From positions 1,178,001 through 1,242,000 of the forward strand of contig NZ_JAICCF010000001.1 of the NCBI RefSeq assembly GCF_019492185.1: 64,000 nt of DNA. Reading direction: 5' to 3'. Below are positions 16,141 through 24,158 of the stretch, in pieces. Numbering within the stretch: the stretch's first letter is position 1; every line of letters starts with the position of its first letter. The stretch is from Chitinophaga rhizophila (GTDB taxonomy: Bacteria > Bacteroidota > Bacteroidia > Chitinophagales > Chitinophagaceae). Under the pieces are notes generated by a model. It saw only the letters and a program-made list of their open reading frames with translations, did not search any database and had not been told where the DNA came from. The translations under genes were made by a program, and so were the position numbers.

Positions 16141-17532
16141 CTACACTTTGCGATATCCGGCAACACCCATCAGCGAACCGGTTAAAGGATAGTAGTAGTT
16201 AGCAATATCAGCGCCGGCAGCAGTGCTGGTAGCAAACTTCTTATTCTCGTATGCACCAGTACCCTCAGTTACCTTGGCATTATTCTCAAGGTAGATATAG
16301 TGCTTAGGATATATAGTACCTTTACCGTTTAATGGTGCGATGAGCGCATTTCCATTTATAAGGTTAAGACCTGTCTGACCGGTATGACCGTTAATACGAA
16401 GACAGTTACCAGTGGTATAGGCAATTGTGTTGTTAGTGAAGGTAACAATTGCATTATCACTACCTCTCATGCTAACACCATCCAGCTGACCATTACGAAA
16501 CAGGTTGTTTGTAAAGATATGCTTAGAACCATTAGCACCGGAGCCGTAGAACTGGCACAATTCACCCCATCCATCATGAACATAGTTGTCATGCGTATTA
16601 GTGTTTGTGGTTCTGCCACCGATAAGGATACCACCATTATGTGCATAGTTCTTCTGCATCGCCCAGTTAGTAACTTCGTTATTATATACTTCCAGCTGAT
16701 CTATGGCAGAGGTCTGAATACCATCAAGGCCTATATTCTCGATGAAGTTATTGTAGATCTTCACATTCTGCCAGATGATAGGCTGTACGTACTGGCGTCC
16801 TGCAACGAATCCTGAAGGGGCACCGTAGTATGGTACATTGGATGTCAGATCCCAGTATGTTGCAGTATGTCCGATATACATTGCCTCATTGGTTGTATTT
16901 TTAATTACCAGGTCATGTATAGACAGATTCTGCATAGTAGTATTAGGATATGCAGTAGTTGCATCGTTCTTAACAGGATCTGTTTTAGCTACGATTCCAT
17001 TACCGCCGTCCTGGATGGTAAGATTGGAAATTTCTATGTTGTCAGATTTATTTCCGATCTGCAGGTCATAATAGGCAGCTTTTGCAGCTTGTTTGGAACC
17101 GTTAATTACGATAGAGGATGTACCTGATTGTCCACCGAATTTGATGTAGTGGCAGTTCCACAGTACGAATCCAACAGAATAAGCACCACCATTCCAGGCA
17201 GGATTACCAATGTTCACGGTAGTTCCGGCTGAATTACGGATAATAATAGGAGCTGATGCACTGCCGCTGGTATTGGTTACCTGAATAGATTTGAAAGTAC
17301 CTTTCAGATTGATAATATCGCCAGGCTGATACACTTTATTGGCATTATCGATCACTAATCTGCCATTTACGTCAGGCGTTAGGGTAAATTCTCTTCCAGT
17401 AGTTGCGGTGACTGCGACTGTTTTGTCTGCGTTAAGTTTCTCGTCAAAAATTGCTTCTTTTTTACAGCTTATAGCAAACAATAAAGTTGTGGCTGCAATC
17501 AGTGATTGCGCGTAGAAAGTTAAGTTCTTCAT
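16141..17532 (-). CDS. Right-handed beta-helix lipoprotein
   Basis: From the ATG at 17532 the 463-residue protein has a lipoprotein signal (LLFAISC, Cys 23); the longer frame to 17649 adds 39 residues with no signal and is rejected. The body is made of short parallel beta-helix turns (residues about 120-420) rich in N-x-(I/V) steps such as YNNFIENIG, VYNNEVTNW, ITFTNNTIAYTTGN-like and IQTSAIDQ. The fold is typical of pectate-lyase-like and other polysaccharide-acting proteins; no catalytic site can be assigned. Cell-surface display is likely from the lipobox. No enzyme neighbour indicates the glycan. Confidence 0.75.
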   Translation of the reverse strand: MKNLTFYAQSLIAATTLLFAISCKKEAIFDEKLNADKTVAVTATTGREFTLTPDVNGRLVIDNANKVYQPGDIINLKGTFKSIQVTNTSGSASAPIIIRNSAGTTVNIGNPAWNGGAYSVGFVLWNCHYIKFGGQSGTSSIVINGSKQAAKAAYYDLQIGNKSDNIEISNLTIQDGGNGIVAKTDPVKNDATTAYPNTTMQNLSIHDLVIKNTTNEAMYIGHTATYWDLTSNVPYYGAPSGFVAGRQYVQPIIWQNVKIYNNFIENIGLDGIQTSAIDQLEVYNNEVTNWAMQKNYAHNGGILIGGRTTNTNTHDNYVHDGWGELCQFYGSGANGSKHIFTNNLFRNGQLDGVSMRGSDNAIVTFTNNTIAYTTGNCLRINGHTGQTGLNLINGNALIAPLNGKGTIYPKHYIYLENNAKVTEGTGAYENKKFATSTAAGADIANYYYPLTGSLMGVAGYRKV

Positions 17533-18001
17533 CTTTAAATTAGGATATGCGTTTAAAATTCCGGCTTTAATTAGTCCGGGTAGGTTTCTGTTGTGGTTCG
17601 ATTCGCTTATGGTGTCATTACTAGCCGGTACAGCTGATCCCGGCATCATCTCAGATTCTGTATATCTACATTACTGGCATTCTTCGTAGGTGATTCGTGT
17701 ATTCGTCTATATGGTTTGGTATGATATAAGCGAACGAAGTACCAAAAAGCGAAAACCCTACAAATAAGTTGTAAATCAATTGTTTATGAAATATGCCAAA
17801 GTAAGTATTTGTCCAAAATATGGAAATCTGGACCATGAATCGGAATTGCTGAGCGGAAAAAGCAGGTTATGCTGCTTTGCAGGCACTATTCTGGCATATA
17901 TGACATTCCGAACGCGACATTTTTTGGAAAAATGGAATGGCAGAGGCTATTATTGTCTATAAAGCAGGGTATCTTTGTACGTCCATAAACACCCATCATT
18001 A
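17533..18001. other. Divergent intergenic region
   Basis: Separates the beta-helix lipoprotein from the nucleosidase gene. Apart from the -7 box at 17970-17977 no repeat, RNA gene or ORF is convincing. Confidence 0.4.
17970..17977 (+). promoter_or_regulatory. -7 promoter box for the nucleosidase gene
   Basis: TATCTTTG matches TAnnTTTG and lies 25 bases before the ATG at 18002. A -33 TTG at the normal spacing is not evident. Confidence 0.4.
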
Positions 18002-18601
18002 ATGATAAATATTAATACAGCACACTCATATGCATTGGCAGACGTTCTGTTCACCTTTGCATTAGATTCTGAAGCAGCCGATGTATTTGAAGGAAACAAT
18101 ACAGTTATTACTGGTATAGGTAAGGTAAATGCAGCCTATGAACTGACAAAAGCTATCCAGGACAAAAGGCCCTCATTGATTGTGAATCTGGGTTCTGCCG
18201 GAAGCAGCTTCTTCAAAAAGGGGGATGTGATTTGTTGTACGAAGTTTGTACAACGTGATATGGATGTAAGAGGCCTGGGATATGCGCAATATGAAACGCC
18301 ACTATCAGGTCTGCCTACTATACTGGAGTATGGCCTGGAGATGGATGGCCTGCAAACAGGCATCTGTGGAACAGGAGACAGCTTTGAGATGGGATATGCG
18401 TCCAGTATTTACAATGTAGTAGACATGGAAGCTTATGCCCTTGCCATGATAGCCATGAAAGAAAACATACCATTCCTGTGTCTAAAGTACATCTCAGATG
18501 GCGCAGATGATAATGCAGCTGAAGACTGGACCGTCCAGGTACATAAAGCTGCCGTAGCATATGGCAATTTGTTGAAACTGAATAAAAATATGCTGGCTTA
18601 G
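18002..18601 (+). CDS. Nucleosidase, PNP/MTA-SAH nucleosidase family
   Basis: The 199-residue protein (ATG 18002; a TTG 27 bases upstream is less likely as it overlaps the promoter box) has the PNP/UDP superfamily core. VITGIGKVNAAYELTKAI and LIVNLGSAGS form the phosphate or water side, VVDMEAYALAMIA the base/ribose ME motif, and LKYISDGADD the catalytic Asp. Members cleave methylthioadenosine, S-adenosylhomocysteine or related nucleosides. It is somewhat shorter than classical Mtn (about 230), so substrate is open. Monocistronic by position. Confidence 0.82.
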   Translation: MININTAHSYALADVLFTFALDSEAADVFEGNNTVITGIGKVNAAYELTKAIQDKRPSLIVNLGSAGSSFFKKGDVICCTKFVQRDMDVRGLGYAQYETPLSGLPTILEYGLEMDGLQTGICGTGDSFEMGYASSIYNVVDMEAYALAMIAMKENIPFLCLKYISDGADDNAAEDWTVQVHKAAVAYGNLLKLNKNMLA

Positions 18602-18945
18602 TCCCCCTAACCGGGCAATAAACTTTGTAGGTTTAATAACCTTTATCATACATCCACCAGTTGTAAATAGGCAGAAACGCTGTATTTTAATTGGTGGATG
18701 TATCCTTGTCACCCCCCGACCTCCCTGAACATTTAAGTATCTGCGCAGATTTATAGCAGCACTGTGTTTTACTACACTCATACTGCTGATTTTCTAACAC
18801 ATCACTCATGGTGATATGGTATTAAGCACACCTCTAGTCGCTGAAATACTACTATCCTTAATCCGGCATAGTTTTCGGCCTTATCTGATGGTTGTCCGTA
18901 TATGTGGGCGGACGTGTTTAGAATCCTGACTATTAAAAGACGCTT
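18602..18945. other. Intergenic stretch with long-loop inverted repeat
   Basis: A perfect 12-bp inverted repeat, ATACATCCACCA (18648-18659) and TGGTGGATGTAT (18692-18703), encloses a 32-base loop; no T-run follows. It may be a terminator with a large loop or a protein-binding pair. Nothing else is seen up to the dehydrogenase start. Confidence 0.4.
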
Positions 18946-20100
18946 ATGCTTGCAATGAATTACAGAGGACCGTTCAGGGTCCGCGCAGAACAGAAACCTG
19001 CTCCGGAGATATTACATCCGGAAGATGCAATAGTGCGTGTATTGCGCTCTTGCATATGTGGTTCCGACCTCCACCTCTATCATGGACTAGTTCCGGATAC
19101 ACGAGTTGGAACAACGTTCGGACATGAATTTATTGGAATAGTTGAAGACATTGGCCCGGGAGTAAAGAATCTGAAAGTCGGCGATAAAGTACTGGTGCCT
19201 TTTAATATTGCATGTGGGAAGTGTGCGTTTTGCAAGCAGGAATTGTTTGGAAACTGCCATGAGTCAAATCCGGAAGCTACTGCCGTGGGCGGTATCTACG
19301 GATACTCTCATACTGCTGGTGGCTTTGATGGCGGACAAGCAGAATACGTGCGCGTACCATATGCGGATGTTGGTCCTGTGATCATTCCGGAAGACATGGA
19401 TCCGGACGATGCTGTATTATTGACTGATGTGGTTCCAACAGGCTACCAGGCTGCGGAAATGGGAGGTATTAAAAAGGGAGACACAGTTGTTGTTTTCGGA
19501 GCAGGTCCGGTAGGTATTATGGCAGCTAAGTGCGCATGGCTTTTTGGAGCTGGCAGAGTAATAGTGATTGATCATATTGAATACAGATTGGACTTCGTAC
19601 GGAAATATGCACAATGTGAAGCTTATAATTTCAGATCAATGGAAGACCCTGTTGTGTTCCTTAAGAAAACGACAGATTGGTTTGGAGCAGATGTATGTAT
19701 AGATGCAGTTGGTGGAGATGCTGCTGGTAATGCTATGCAGACAATCACAGGACGAAAATTAATGTTACAGGCCGGCTCTGCCACAGCACTGCACTGGGCT
19801 ATCAATTCAGTAAAGAAAGGTGGCATTGTATCTATTGTGGGGGTATATGGTCCTACAGATAACCTGATTCCTATTGGGAATGTGGTAAATAAAGGGATCA
19901 CAATCCGCGCAAATCAGGCTTCAGTCAAGAGATTATTACCTCGGCTGATAGAACATATCCGGTCAGGGTATATTGATCCGAAGGCTATCATTTCACATCG
20001 TGTTCCTTTGGAGGAAGTAGCAGATGCTTATCATATCTTTTCCGCCAAACTTGACAATTGTATAAAACCCATTCTTATTCCACCGTCAGCAAGACAATAA
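18946..20100 (+). CDS. Zinc-dependent alcohol dehydrogenase (formaldehyde dehydrogenase-like)
   Basis: The 384-residue medium-chain dehydrogenase has the catalytic-zinc Cys in CICGSDLHLYHG, GHEFIG, and the structural-zinc loop CGKCAFCKQELFGNC. The Rossmann motif is VVVFGAGPVGIMAA and a long insertion lies before the C-terminal catalytic domain. The architecture resembles glutathione-independent formaldehyde or threonine-type dehydrogenases. Substrate is not certain. A membrane-tailed small protein starts 4 bases after its stop (20105), so the two form an operon, and a manganese catalase gene lies convergent downstream, suggesting stress metabolism. Confidence 0.85.
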   Translation: MLAMNYRGPFRVRAEQKPAPEILHPEDAIVRVLRSCICGSDLHLYHGLVPDTRVGTTFGHEFIGIVEDIGPGVKNLKVGDKVLVPFNIACGKCAFCKQELFGNCHESNPEATAVGGIYGYSHTAGGFDGGQAEYVRVPYADVGPVIIPEDMDPDDAVLLTDVVPTGYQAAEMGGIKKGDTVVVFGAGPVGIMAAKCAWLFGAGRVIVIDHIEYRLDFVRKYAQCEAYNFRSMEDPVVFLKKTTDWFGADVCIDAVGGDAAGNAMQTITGRKLMLQAGSATALHWAINSVKKGGIVSIVGVYGPTDNLIPIGNVVNKGITIRANQASVKRLLPRLIEHIRSGYIDPKAIISHRVPLEEVADAYHIFSAKLDNCIKPILIPPSARQ

Positions 20101-20104
20101 ACTT

Positions 20105-20602
20105 ATGATTATGGACTTAGAAAAGAAATTCGCACACATCAAAGGCTGGGGCGTTGATGCAGATCCGAAGAATGAACCAACTTACCCCATGAAGAAATAT
20201 ACCGGCGATGATCATCAGCGCCTGAACTGGGAAAGGCCGGAAGAGCAACCGGTAACAGTAGAAATACTTCATTCCAATGAGCGACCTGGTTTGCCAGCAG
20301 TATTTGGCACATCTACTCCCCCATCAGGTTTAAGTGGTAACATCAGGAGGTTTGCATTTAAATATAGCGAATCAAGCTATGGCCACTGGTTACCGCTACT
20401 TTTGGCAGACAGGGTGAATGTGGTGGAAGGCATCATTGATGATCTCAGAAAAGGACATGTACCAAACATATTCGCAGAGAAGGGTTACAAAGCAGCATGG
20501 ACACATAACCGTGCGGGAGTGATAAAGAAAGTCGCAATTACCGCATTGGCAACTACTGCACTTATCCTGTTATGGAAAAGCGGGAAAGCAAAAAAACGAT
20601 AA
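20105..20602 (+). CDS. Hypothetical protein with C-terminal membrane anchor
   Basis: The 165-residue product has a soluble, polar N-terminal part (GWGVDADPKNEPTYPMK, then WERPEEQPVTVEILHSNERP) and a single hydrophobic segment near the C-terminus (about 144-158, ITALATTALILLW) followed by a basic KSGKAKKR tail. That is a tail-anchored arrangement with the soluble part in the cytoplasm. I do not recognise a family. It starts 4 bases after the dehydrogenase stop, so translation is likely coupled and the proteins may cooperate. Start: ATG 20105 or ATG 20111. Confidence 0.65.
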   Translation: MIMDLEKKFAHIKGWGVDADPKNEPTYPMKKYTGDDHQRLNWERPEEQPVTVEILHSNERPGLPAVFGTSTPPSGLSGNIRRFAFKYSESSYGHWLPLLLADRVNVVEGIIDDLRKGHVPNIFAEKGYKAAWTHNRAGVIKKVAITALATTALILLWKSGKAKKR

Positions 20603-20635
20603 AGAAGCAGATGTGGTCAGCTATAAGCCGATAAA

Positions 20636-20668
20636 TGCCGGAGACAAATTATCTCCGGCATTTTATTG
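20636..20668. terminator. Bidirectional terminator between convergent genes
   Basis: Stem TGCCGGAGA/TCTCCGGCA (20636-20644/20652-20660), 7-base loop, then TTTTATT on the plus strand. It separates the plus operon from the minus-strand manganese catalase. Confidence 0.7.
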
Positions 20669-20687
20669 TTGAACGGTATTAGAAGTA

Positions 20688-21581
20688 TTATTGCCCAGTG
20701 ATGAAGTCTTTTGCCTGTTCCAGGAAGGACTTGTCATCCGCAGCATCTGTCATCTGTTGCTGCTGCGCATGCGTAGTAGGATCAGTCGCTTTTAAGGCAG
20801 GCTCCTGCCCCATCGGAGCACCTTCTCTTATATTGAACTGACCTTTACCGTCAATAGATGGTCCGCTGGCCCATCTGCCGGTTGTAGACAGCGAATCTTG
20901 CTTATTGATACTTGTAGTAACAAAAGAGTAAGCGAAATCCTCAACCTGACTGGCACCAGGGAAGCTATTGGGGATTGGCAGATTAACAGCCGGGCCACCC
21001 AGTTCTTCCAGAACAGCCAGCCATTGATTCTGGTGCATAGCATCTCTTGCGATCAGGAATGCCAGCATATCTTTCATACCAGGATCGTCGGTTAATTCAT
21101 ACAGTCTTGTAGCCAATACTCGTCCTGAGGCTTCCGCATGTACATTCGCATACATATCGGAAGCAATGTTGCCAGTACCGATTATCCATGAGCCGTTAAA
21201 AGGTACGCCATTGCTATCAGACGCTAAAGCGCCTAGTCCTGCTGACAGGATATGACGAGGATCACGACCTCCCATTACAGCCTCTACCATAGGATTGGCA
21301 GCAGCCATTTCCTCTTTCAGCGCCATAGATGATCCTTCAAGATTTAACGCGACGGCAGTTGCCAGCATTTCAATATGTGCAATTTCCTCTGTGCCGGTTT
21401 CCAGCAGCATATCACGATATTTCTTTGGCCCTCGGGAGTTCCATGCCTGGAAGAGGTATTGCAGGCATACTCTAATCTCTCCTTCAACGCCTCCTATTGC
21501 TTGCTGCAAAAGCTTTGCGAATTGTGGGTTGGGTTTATCCACGCGCACTGGATACTGAAGTTTTCCATCATGATAAAACAT
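20688..21581 (-). CDS. Manganese catalase
   Basis: The 297-residue protein aligns with Mn catalases of the KatN type. The di-manganese ligands are visible: Glu 35 (EGEIRVCLQYLFQAW), Glu 66 and His 69 (GTEEIAHIEMLA), Glu 150 (ANVHAEASGR) and His 183 (ARDAMHQNQW), close to positions in characterised enzymes. The reaction is disproportionation of hydrogen peroxide without heme. The C-terminal 60 residues are polar and probably disordered, ending SFLEQAKDFITGQ. Its closeness to the dehydrogenase pair suggests an oxidative or aldehyde-stress group, though it lies on the other strand. Confidence 0.9.
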   Translation of the reverse strand: MFYHDGKLQYPVRVDKPNPQFAKLLQQAIGGVEGEIRVCLQYLFQAWNSRGPKKYRDMLLETGTEEIAHIEMLATAVALNLEGSSMALKEEMAAANPMVEAVMGGRDPRHILSAGLGALASDSNGVPFNGSWIIGTGNIASDMYANVHAEASGRVLATRLYELTDDPGMKDMLAFLIARDAMHQNQWLAVLEELGGPAVNLPIPNSFPGASQVEDFAYSFVTTSINKQDSLSTTGRWASGPSIDGKGQFNIREGAPMGQEPALKATDPTTHAQQQQMTDAADDKSFLEQAKDFITGQ

Positions 21582-21941
21582 AAAGAAAGGTTTTTATTAA
21601 AGAAAAGTTGTGTCGATTCCCAACATAGATGCATAGGCCGACTGATTCATGCTATTGCAATGGCAAAATCGTGCCTGCATCGTAATGCCAGGCATGCTGA
21701 TAGAATAAGATAACTAACGCTATATATAGGATAGAAAATAATTATGCACCGATCACATCAACATACTTAAGTAATTTAATAACGTAGATCATGCGAAGAA
21801 ATGAGTAAGTCTGTAAACACTTAAGTAGAATGATATACACATGAATTGCGTTATAGAAGCAGGCCCTGGAATATATCTGTAGTTGAGTGGGTTTATAAAG
21901 GAGTGGCATAATAATAGCCGCTACACTAATAAACCCAAGAT
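21582..21941. other. Intergenic region upstream of Mn catalase
   Basis: No ORF or structure worth calling; it must hold the catalase promoter on the minus strand and the promoter of the small acidic protein on the plus strand, but I do not see consensus boxes. Confidence 0.35.
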
Positions 21942-22187
21942 ATGGATACTCCAAAAAAAGATGTGCTTGCAGAGCACAAAACGGAACAATTTCCGCAACC
22001 TGAATTTATTGATGTGACAGCCGCCTATCCCGGAGATGATGGAGGGGAACATACTGCTCCGGAAACTAACGATGAGCAGAATAATAATAATGAAAACTCC
22101 GGACCAAATCATCAGGAGCAGGATACAAATCCGGATACCAAAACTAATACGGACTTACCCGATGAATATATACAAGGTGGAGCATAG
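21942..22187 (+). CDS. Small acidic, disordered protein, 81 aa
   Basis: The product is very hydrophilic (Asn, Glu, Asp, Gln, Thr, Pro) with runs such as NNNNENSGPNHQEQDTNPDT, so it is probably disordered. There is no signal peptide, membrane segment or known motif. Codon use and a clean ATG start support translation, but homologues would be needed to be sure. By position it may belong to the stress group around the catalase; similar small acidic proteins accompany such genes in other bacteria. Function unknown. Confidence 0.45.
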   Translation: MDTPKKDVLAEHKTEQFPQPEFIDVTAAYPGDDGGEHTAPETNDEQNNNNENSGPNHQEQDTNPDTKTNTDLPDEYIQGGA

Positions 22188-22352
22188 GGCAACGCGCACC
22201 ATCATTGTGATAACACCTAAAGCATGTCACTACTGCCAGTAGCTTTATTCACATATTGGATAAGACTACTGGCTTATCATGTCTACTGGCATAAGCAGCT
22301 ATTATTCACAATTATTAACTGTGAAGGCAACCTGAATAGCTAAATTGATCAA

Positions 22353-22562
22353 TCAATGATGCGTCTGGGGATGTAACAGTTTAAAAAGCTCCTGTTGGAA
22401 ATCTTCGTTCTTATGCTTATTCAGTTGTTCTGTATCTACCTCATACCAACCTTTCTTTGTTCCTAATGTTCCGATAACGAAGGTATGTCCTGCCTGCGCA
22501 GGCTCGCCGGTTTGGGGGTGCTTTTTGGAGAACGTTACAACAACGTCTTTGGATTTTGACAT
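22353..22562 (-). CDS. Small hypothetical protein
   Basis: From the ATG at 22562 the 69-residue product reads MSKSKDVVVTFSKKHPQTG followed by a short beta-like region (HTFVIGTLGTKKGWYEVDTEQL) and a helical end. An upstream ATG at 22589 would add nine residues. No family recognised. It lies only 3-30 bases downstream of the PD40 gene stop on the same strand, so it may be translated from the same message. Confidence 0.5.
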   Translation of the reverse strand: MSKSKDVVVTFSKKHPQTGEPAQAGHTFVIGTLGTKKGWYEVDTEQLNKHKNEDFQQELFKLLHPQTHH

Positions 22563-22592
22563 GCTATGAATATAACTCAAAATATCCAATAG

Positions 22593-23492
22593 TTACCTTA
22601 AAATATCAATTATACTGGCGTTCACCCAATAAATGTCTTTATTGCTGGTATAGAATAAGTACTTACCGTCAGCAGTTACAAAAGGACATAGTTCATGGCC
22701 TGAGGTATTAATAACAGATCCCATATTTTTTGCTTTTGTCCATGTCCCGTCTTTCTTCTTAAAACTGATATACAGGTCACCTGCTCCATATCCTTCAGCG
22801 CGTACTGCACAGAATATCACATAGGACTCGTCTCCCGCTACATACACGTCAGCTTCGTACTCCTCAGTATTGATCATGCCTGGTAAACTGACTGGTTGTT
22901 TAGATCCTTTACCTGTTACAGGGAGGCTATATATGTCGAAGTTATTGGTTCGTTCTTTTGTGGCCATGCGATTTGAAGAGAAATACATGCTCCCCTTCTT
23001 CGTGAAAGAGATGTAATATTCGTGTTTTACGGAATTGACTTTCGCACCTGCATTTACAGGCAATGACCAACCAGATCGGGTTCTCTCTACATACCAGATG
23101 TCATAGTCTTTTTCTTTACCGGTGTTTGTAAGCGGCCGGTTACTGATAAAATATAGTCTATTGCCGTCAGGAGACAACATTGGATCGTTGTAGCTAAAGA
23201 CAGCATCAGACAGTATAGTAAAAGGTTCAGACCATTTACCGTTCACGAATTTCACACATTTGGTCTGTGTTTTACCGTCCTTGTCCACTGCATAAAAAAA
23301 TTCATCTCCGTTGTTAGAAAAGACAGAACCAAACTCATGCTGATTATCAAGTGAAATGATTCCAGGCGCGAATTTAACCGGTTTACTACCAGGGGGATTC
23401 TCACCTAAATACTTCTGGGACTGCGTAATTGGACTTTGGGCAAACAGGTAGCTGCAGAAAAGAAGAAGTGGCAATACAGGGGTAAATGTCAT
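22593..23492 (-). CDS. Exported PD40/TolB-like beta-propeller protein
   Basis: The 299-residue product has a signal peptide (LPLLLFCSYLFAQ). PD40-type propeller repeats follow: FSYNDPMLSPDGNRLYFISNRP, YYISFTKKGSMYFSSNRM, and PFVTADGKYLFYTSNKDIYW. The xxSPDGxxLYFxSxR pattern is diagnostic. Such domains act as envelope binding scaffolds. Length allows one small propeller with no OmpA or peptidase domain attached, unlike many family members. The next gene downstream is a small hypothetical. Confidence 0.78.
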   Translation of the reverse strand: MTFTPVLPLLLFCSYLFAQSPITQSQKYLGENPPGSKPVKFAPGIISLDNQHEFGSVFSNNGDEFFYAVDKDGKTQTKCVKFVNGKWSEPFTILSDAVFSYNDPMLSPDGNRLYFISNRPLTNTGKEKDYDIWYVERTRSGWSLPVNAGAKVNSVKHEYYISFTKKGSMYFSSNRMATKERTNNFDIYSLPVTGKGSKQPVSLPGMINTEEYEADVYVAGDESYVIFCAVRAEGYGAGDLYISFKKKDGTWTKAKNMGSVINTSGHELCPFVTADGKYLFYTSNKDIYWVNASIIDILR

Positions 23493-23631
23493 GGTGTCTT
23501 TAATTTAAGATAAGATAATAAATTCTTCGATACTAAAATAGCATTGATTGTTATAAGGCTTTATTAGGATTCATTGTCCGAACTAGTCATTATCAACAAG
23601 ATAACATCCGAGGATTTTGCGCTGTAAAAAT

Positions 23632-23639
23632 TAACTTTG
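23632..23639 (+). promoter_or_regulatory. -7 promoter box for the DUF2200 gene
   Basis: TAACTTTG matches TAnnTTTG, 67 bases before the ATG. A TTTTG lies upstream but at a short spacing of about 12 bases. Confidence 0.3.
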
Positions 23640-23706
23640 AAGCGTATCTTAGTAGGAAGGAGAAAGGCAAGACGGAATACTCACTATTGATCTTAAAACA
23701 CCATTT

Positions 23707-24027
23707 ATGGACAAGACCGACATACACAACCAGCGTATGGCGCAACTGACTTTCGCATCAGTTTATCCGATGTACGTAGCCAAAGTGGAAAAAAAGGGCA
23801 GAACAAAGGAAGAGCTGCAGCAGGTGATTGAATGGCTAACTGGCTTTGATAAGCATAAGTTAGCAGAGTTGATAAAAGAAAAGGTGAATTTTGATGTATT
23901 TTTCCAACAGGCCACATTACATCCTAACGCTCATTTGATTACAGGTATGATCTGCGGATATCGTATTGAAGAAATTGAAAACCCCTTGACAAAAAAAGTC
24001 AGATACCTGGATAAGCTGGTTAGATGA
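23707..24027 (+). CDS. DUF2200 protein, C-terminus cut by a frameshift
   Basis: The protein carries the DUF2200 signature (MAQLTFASVYPMYVAKVEKKGRT, then EWLTGF, and HLITGMICGYRIEEIENPL...YLDKLV). The frame stops at TGA 24025-24027 after LVR. If the A at 24022 is dropped, translation continues as DELAKGRKMDKILREA to TAG 24071-24073, which matches the usual family C-terminus. A one-base insertion therefore removes about 16 conserved residues. The core is intact and may still fold. Function of the family is unknown to me. Confidence 0.82.
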   Translation: MDKTDIHNQRMAQLTFASVYPMYVAKVEKKGRTKEELQQVIEWLTGFDKHKLAELIKEKVNFDVFFQQATLHPNAHLITGMICGYRIEEIENPLTKKVRYLDKLVR

Positions 24028-24085
24028 ACTAGCCAAAGGCAGGAAGATGGATAAGATACTACGGGAGGCGTAGACCTCAGTTCTT

Positions 24086-24126
24086 AATCAGCAAAGCCGG
24101 AAATGATAGTTCCGGCTTTGCTGATT
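24086..24126. terminator. Bidirectional terminator
   Basis: A perfect 17-bp stem (24086-24102/24110-24126, AATCAGCAAAGCCGGAA) with a 7-base loop, between convergent DUF2200 and the discoidin-zincin gene. Confidence 0.7.
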
Positions 24127-24158
24127 GATTACATTTTTTAGTCAGATTCTCATATTGA

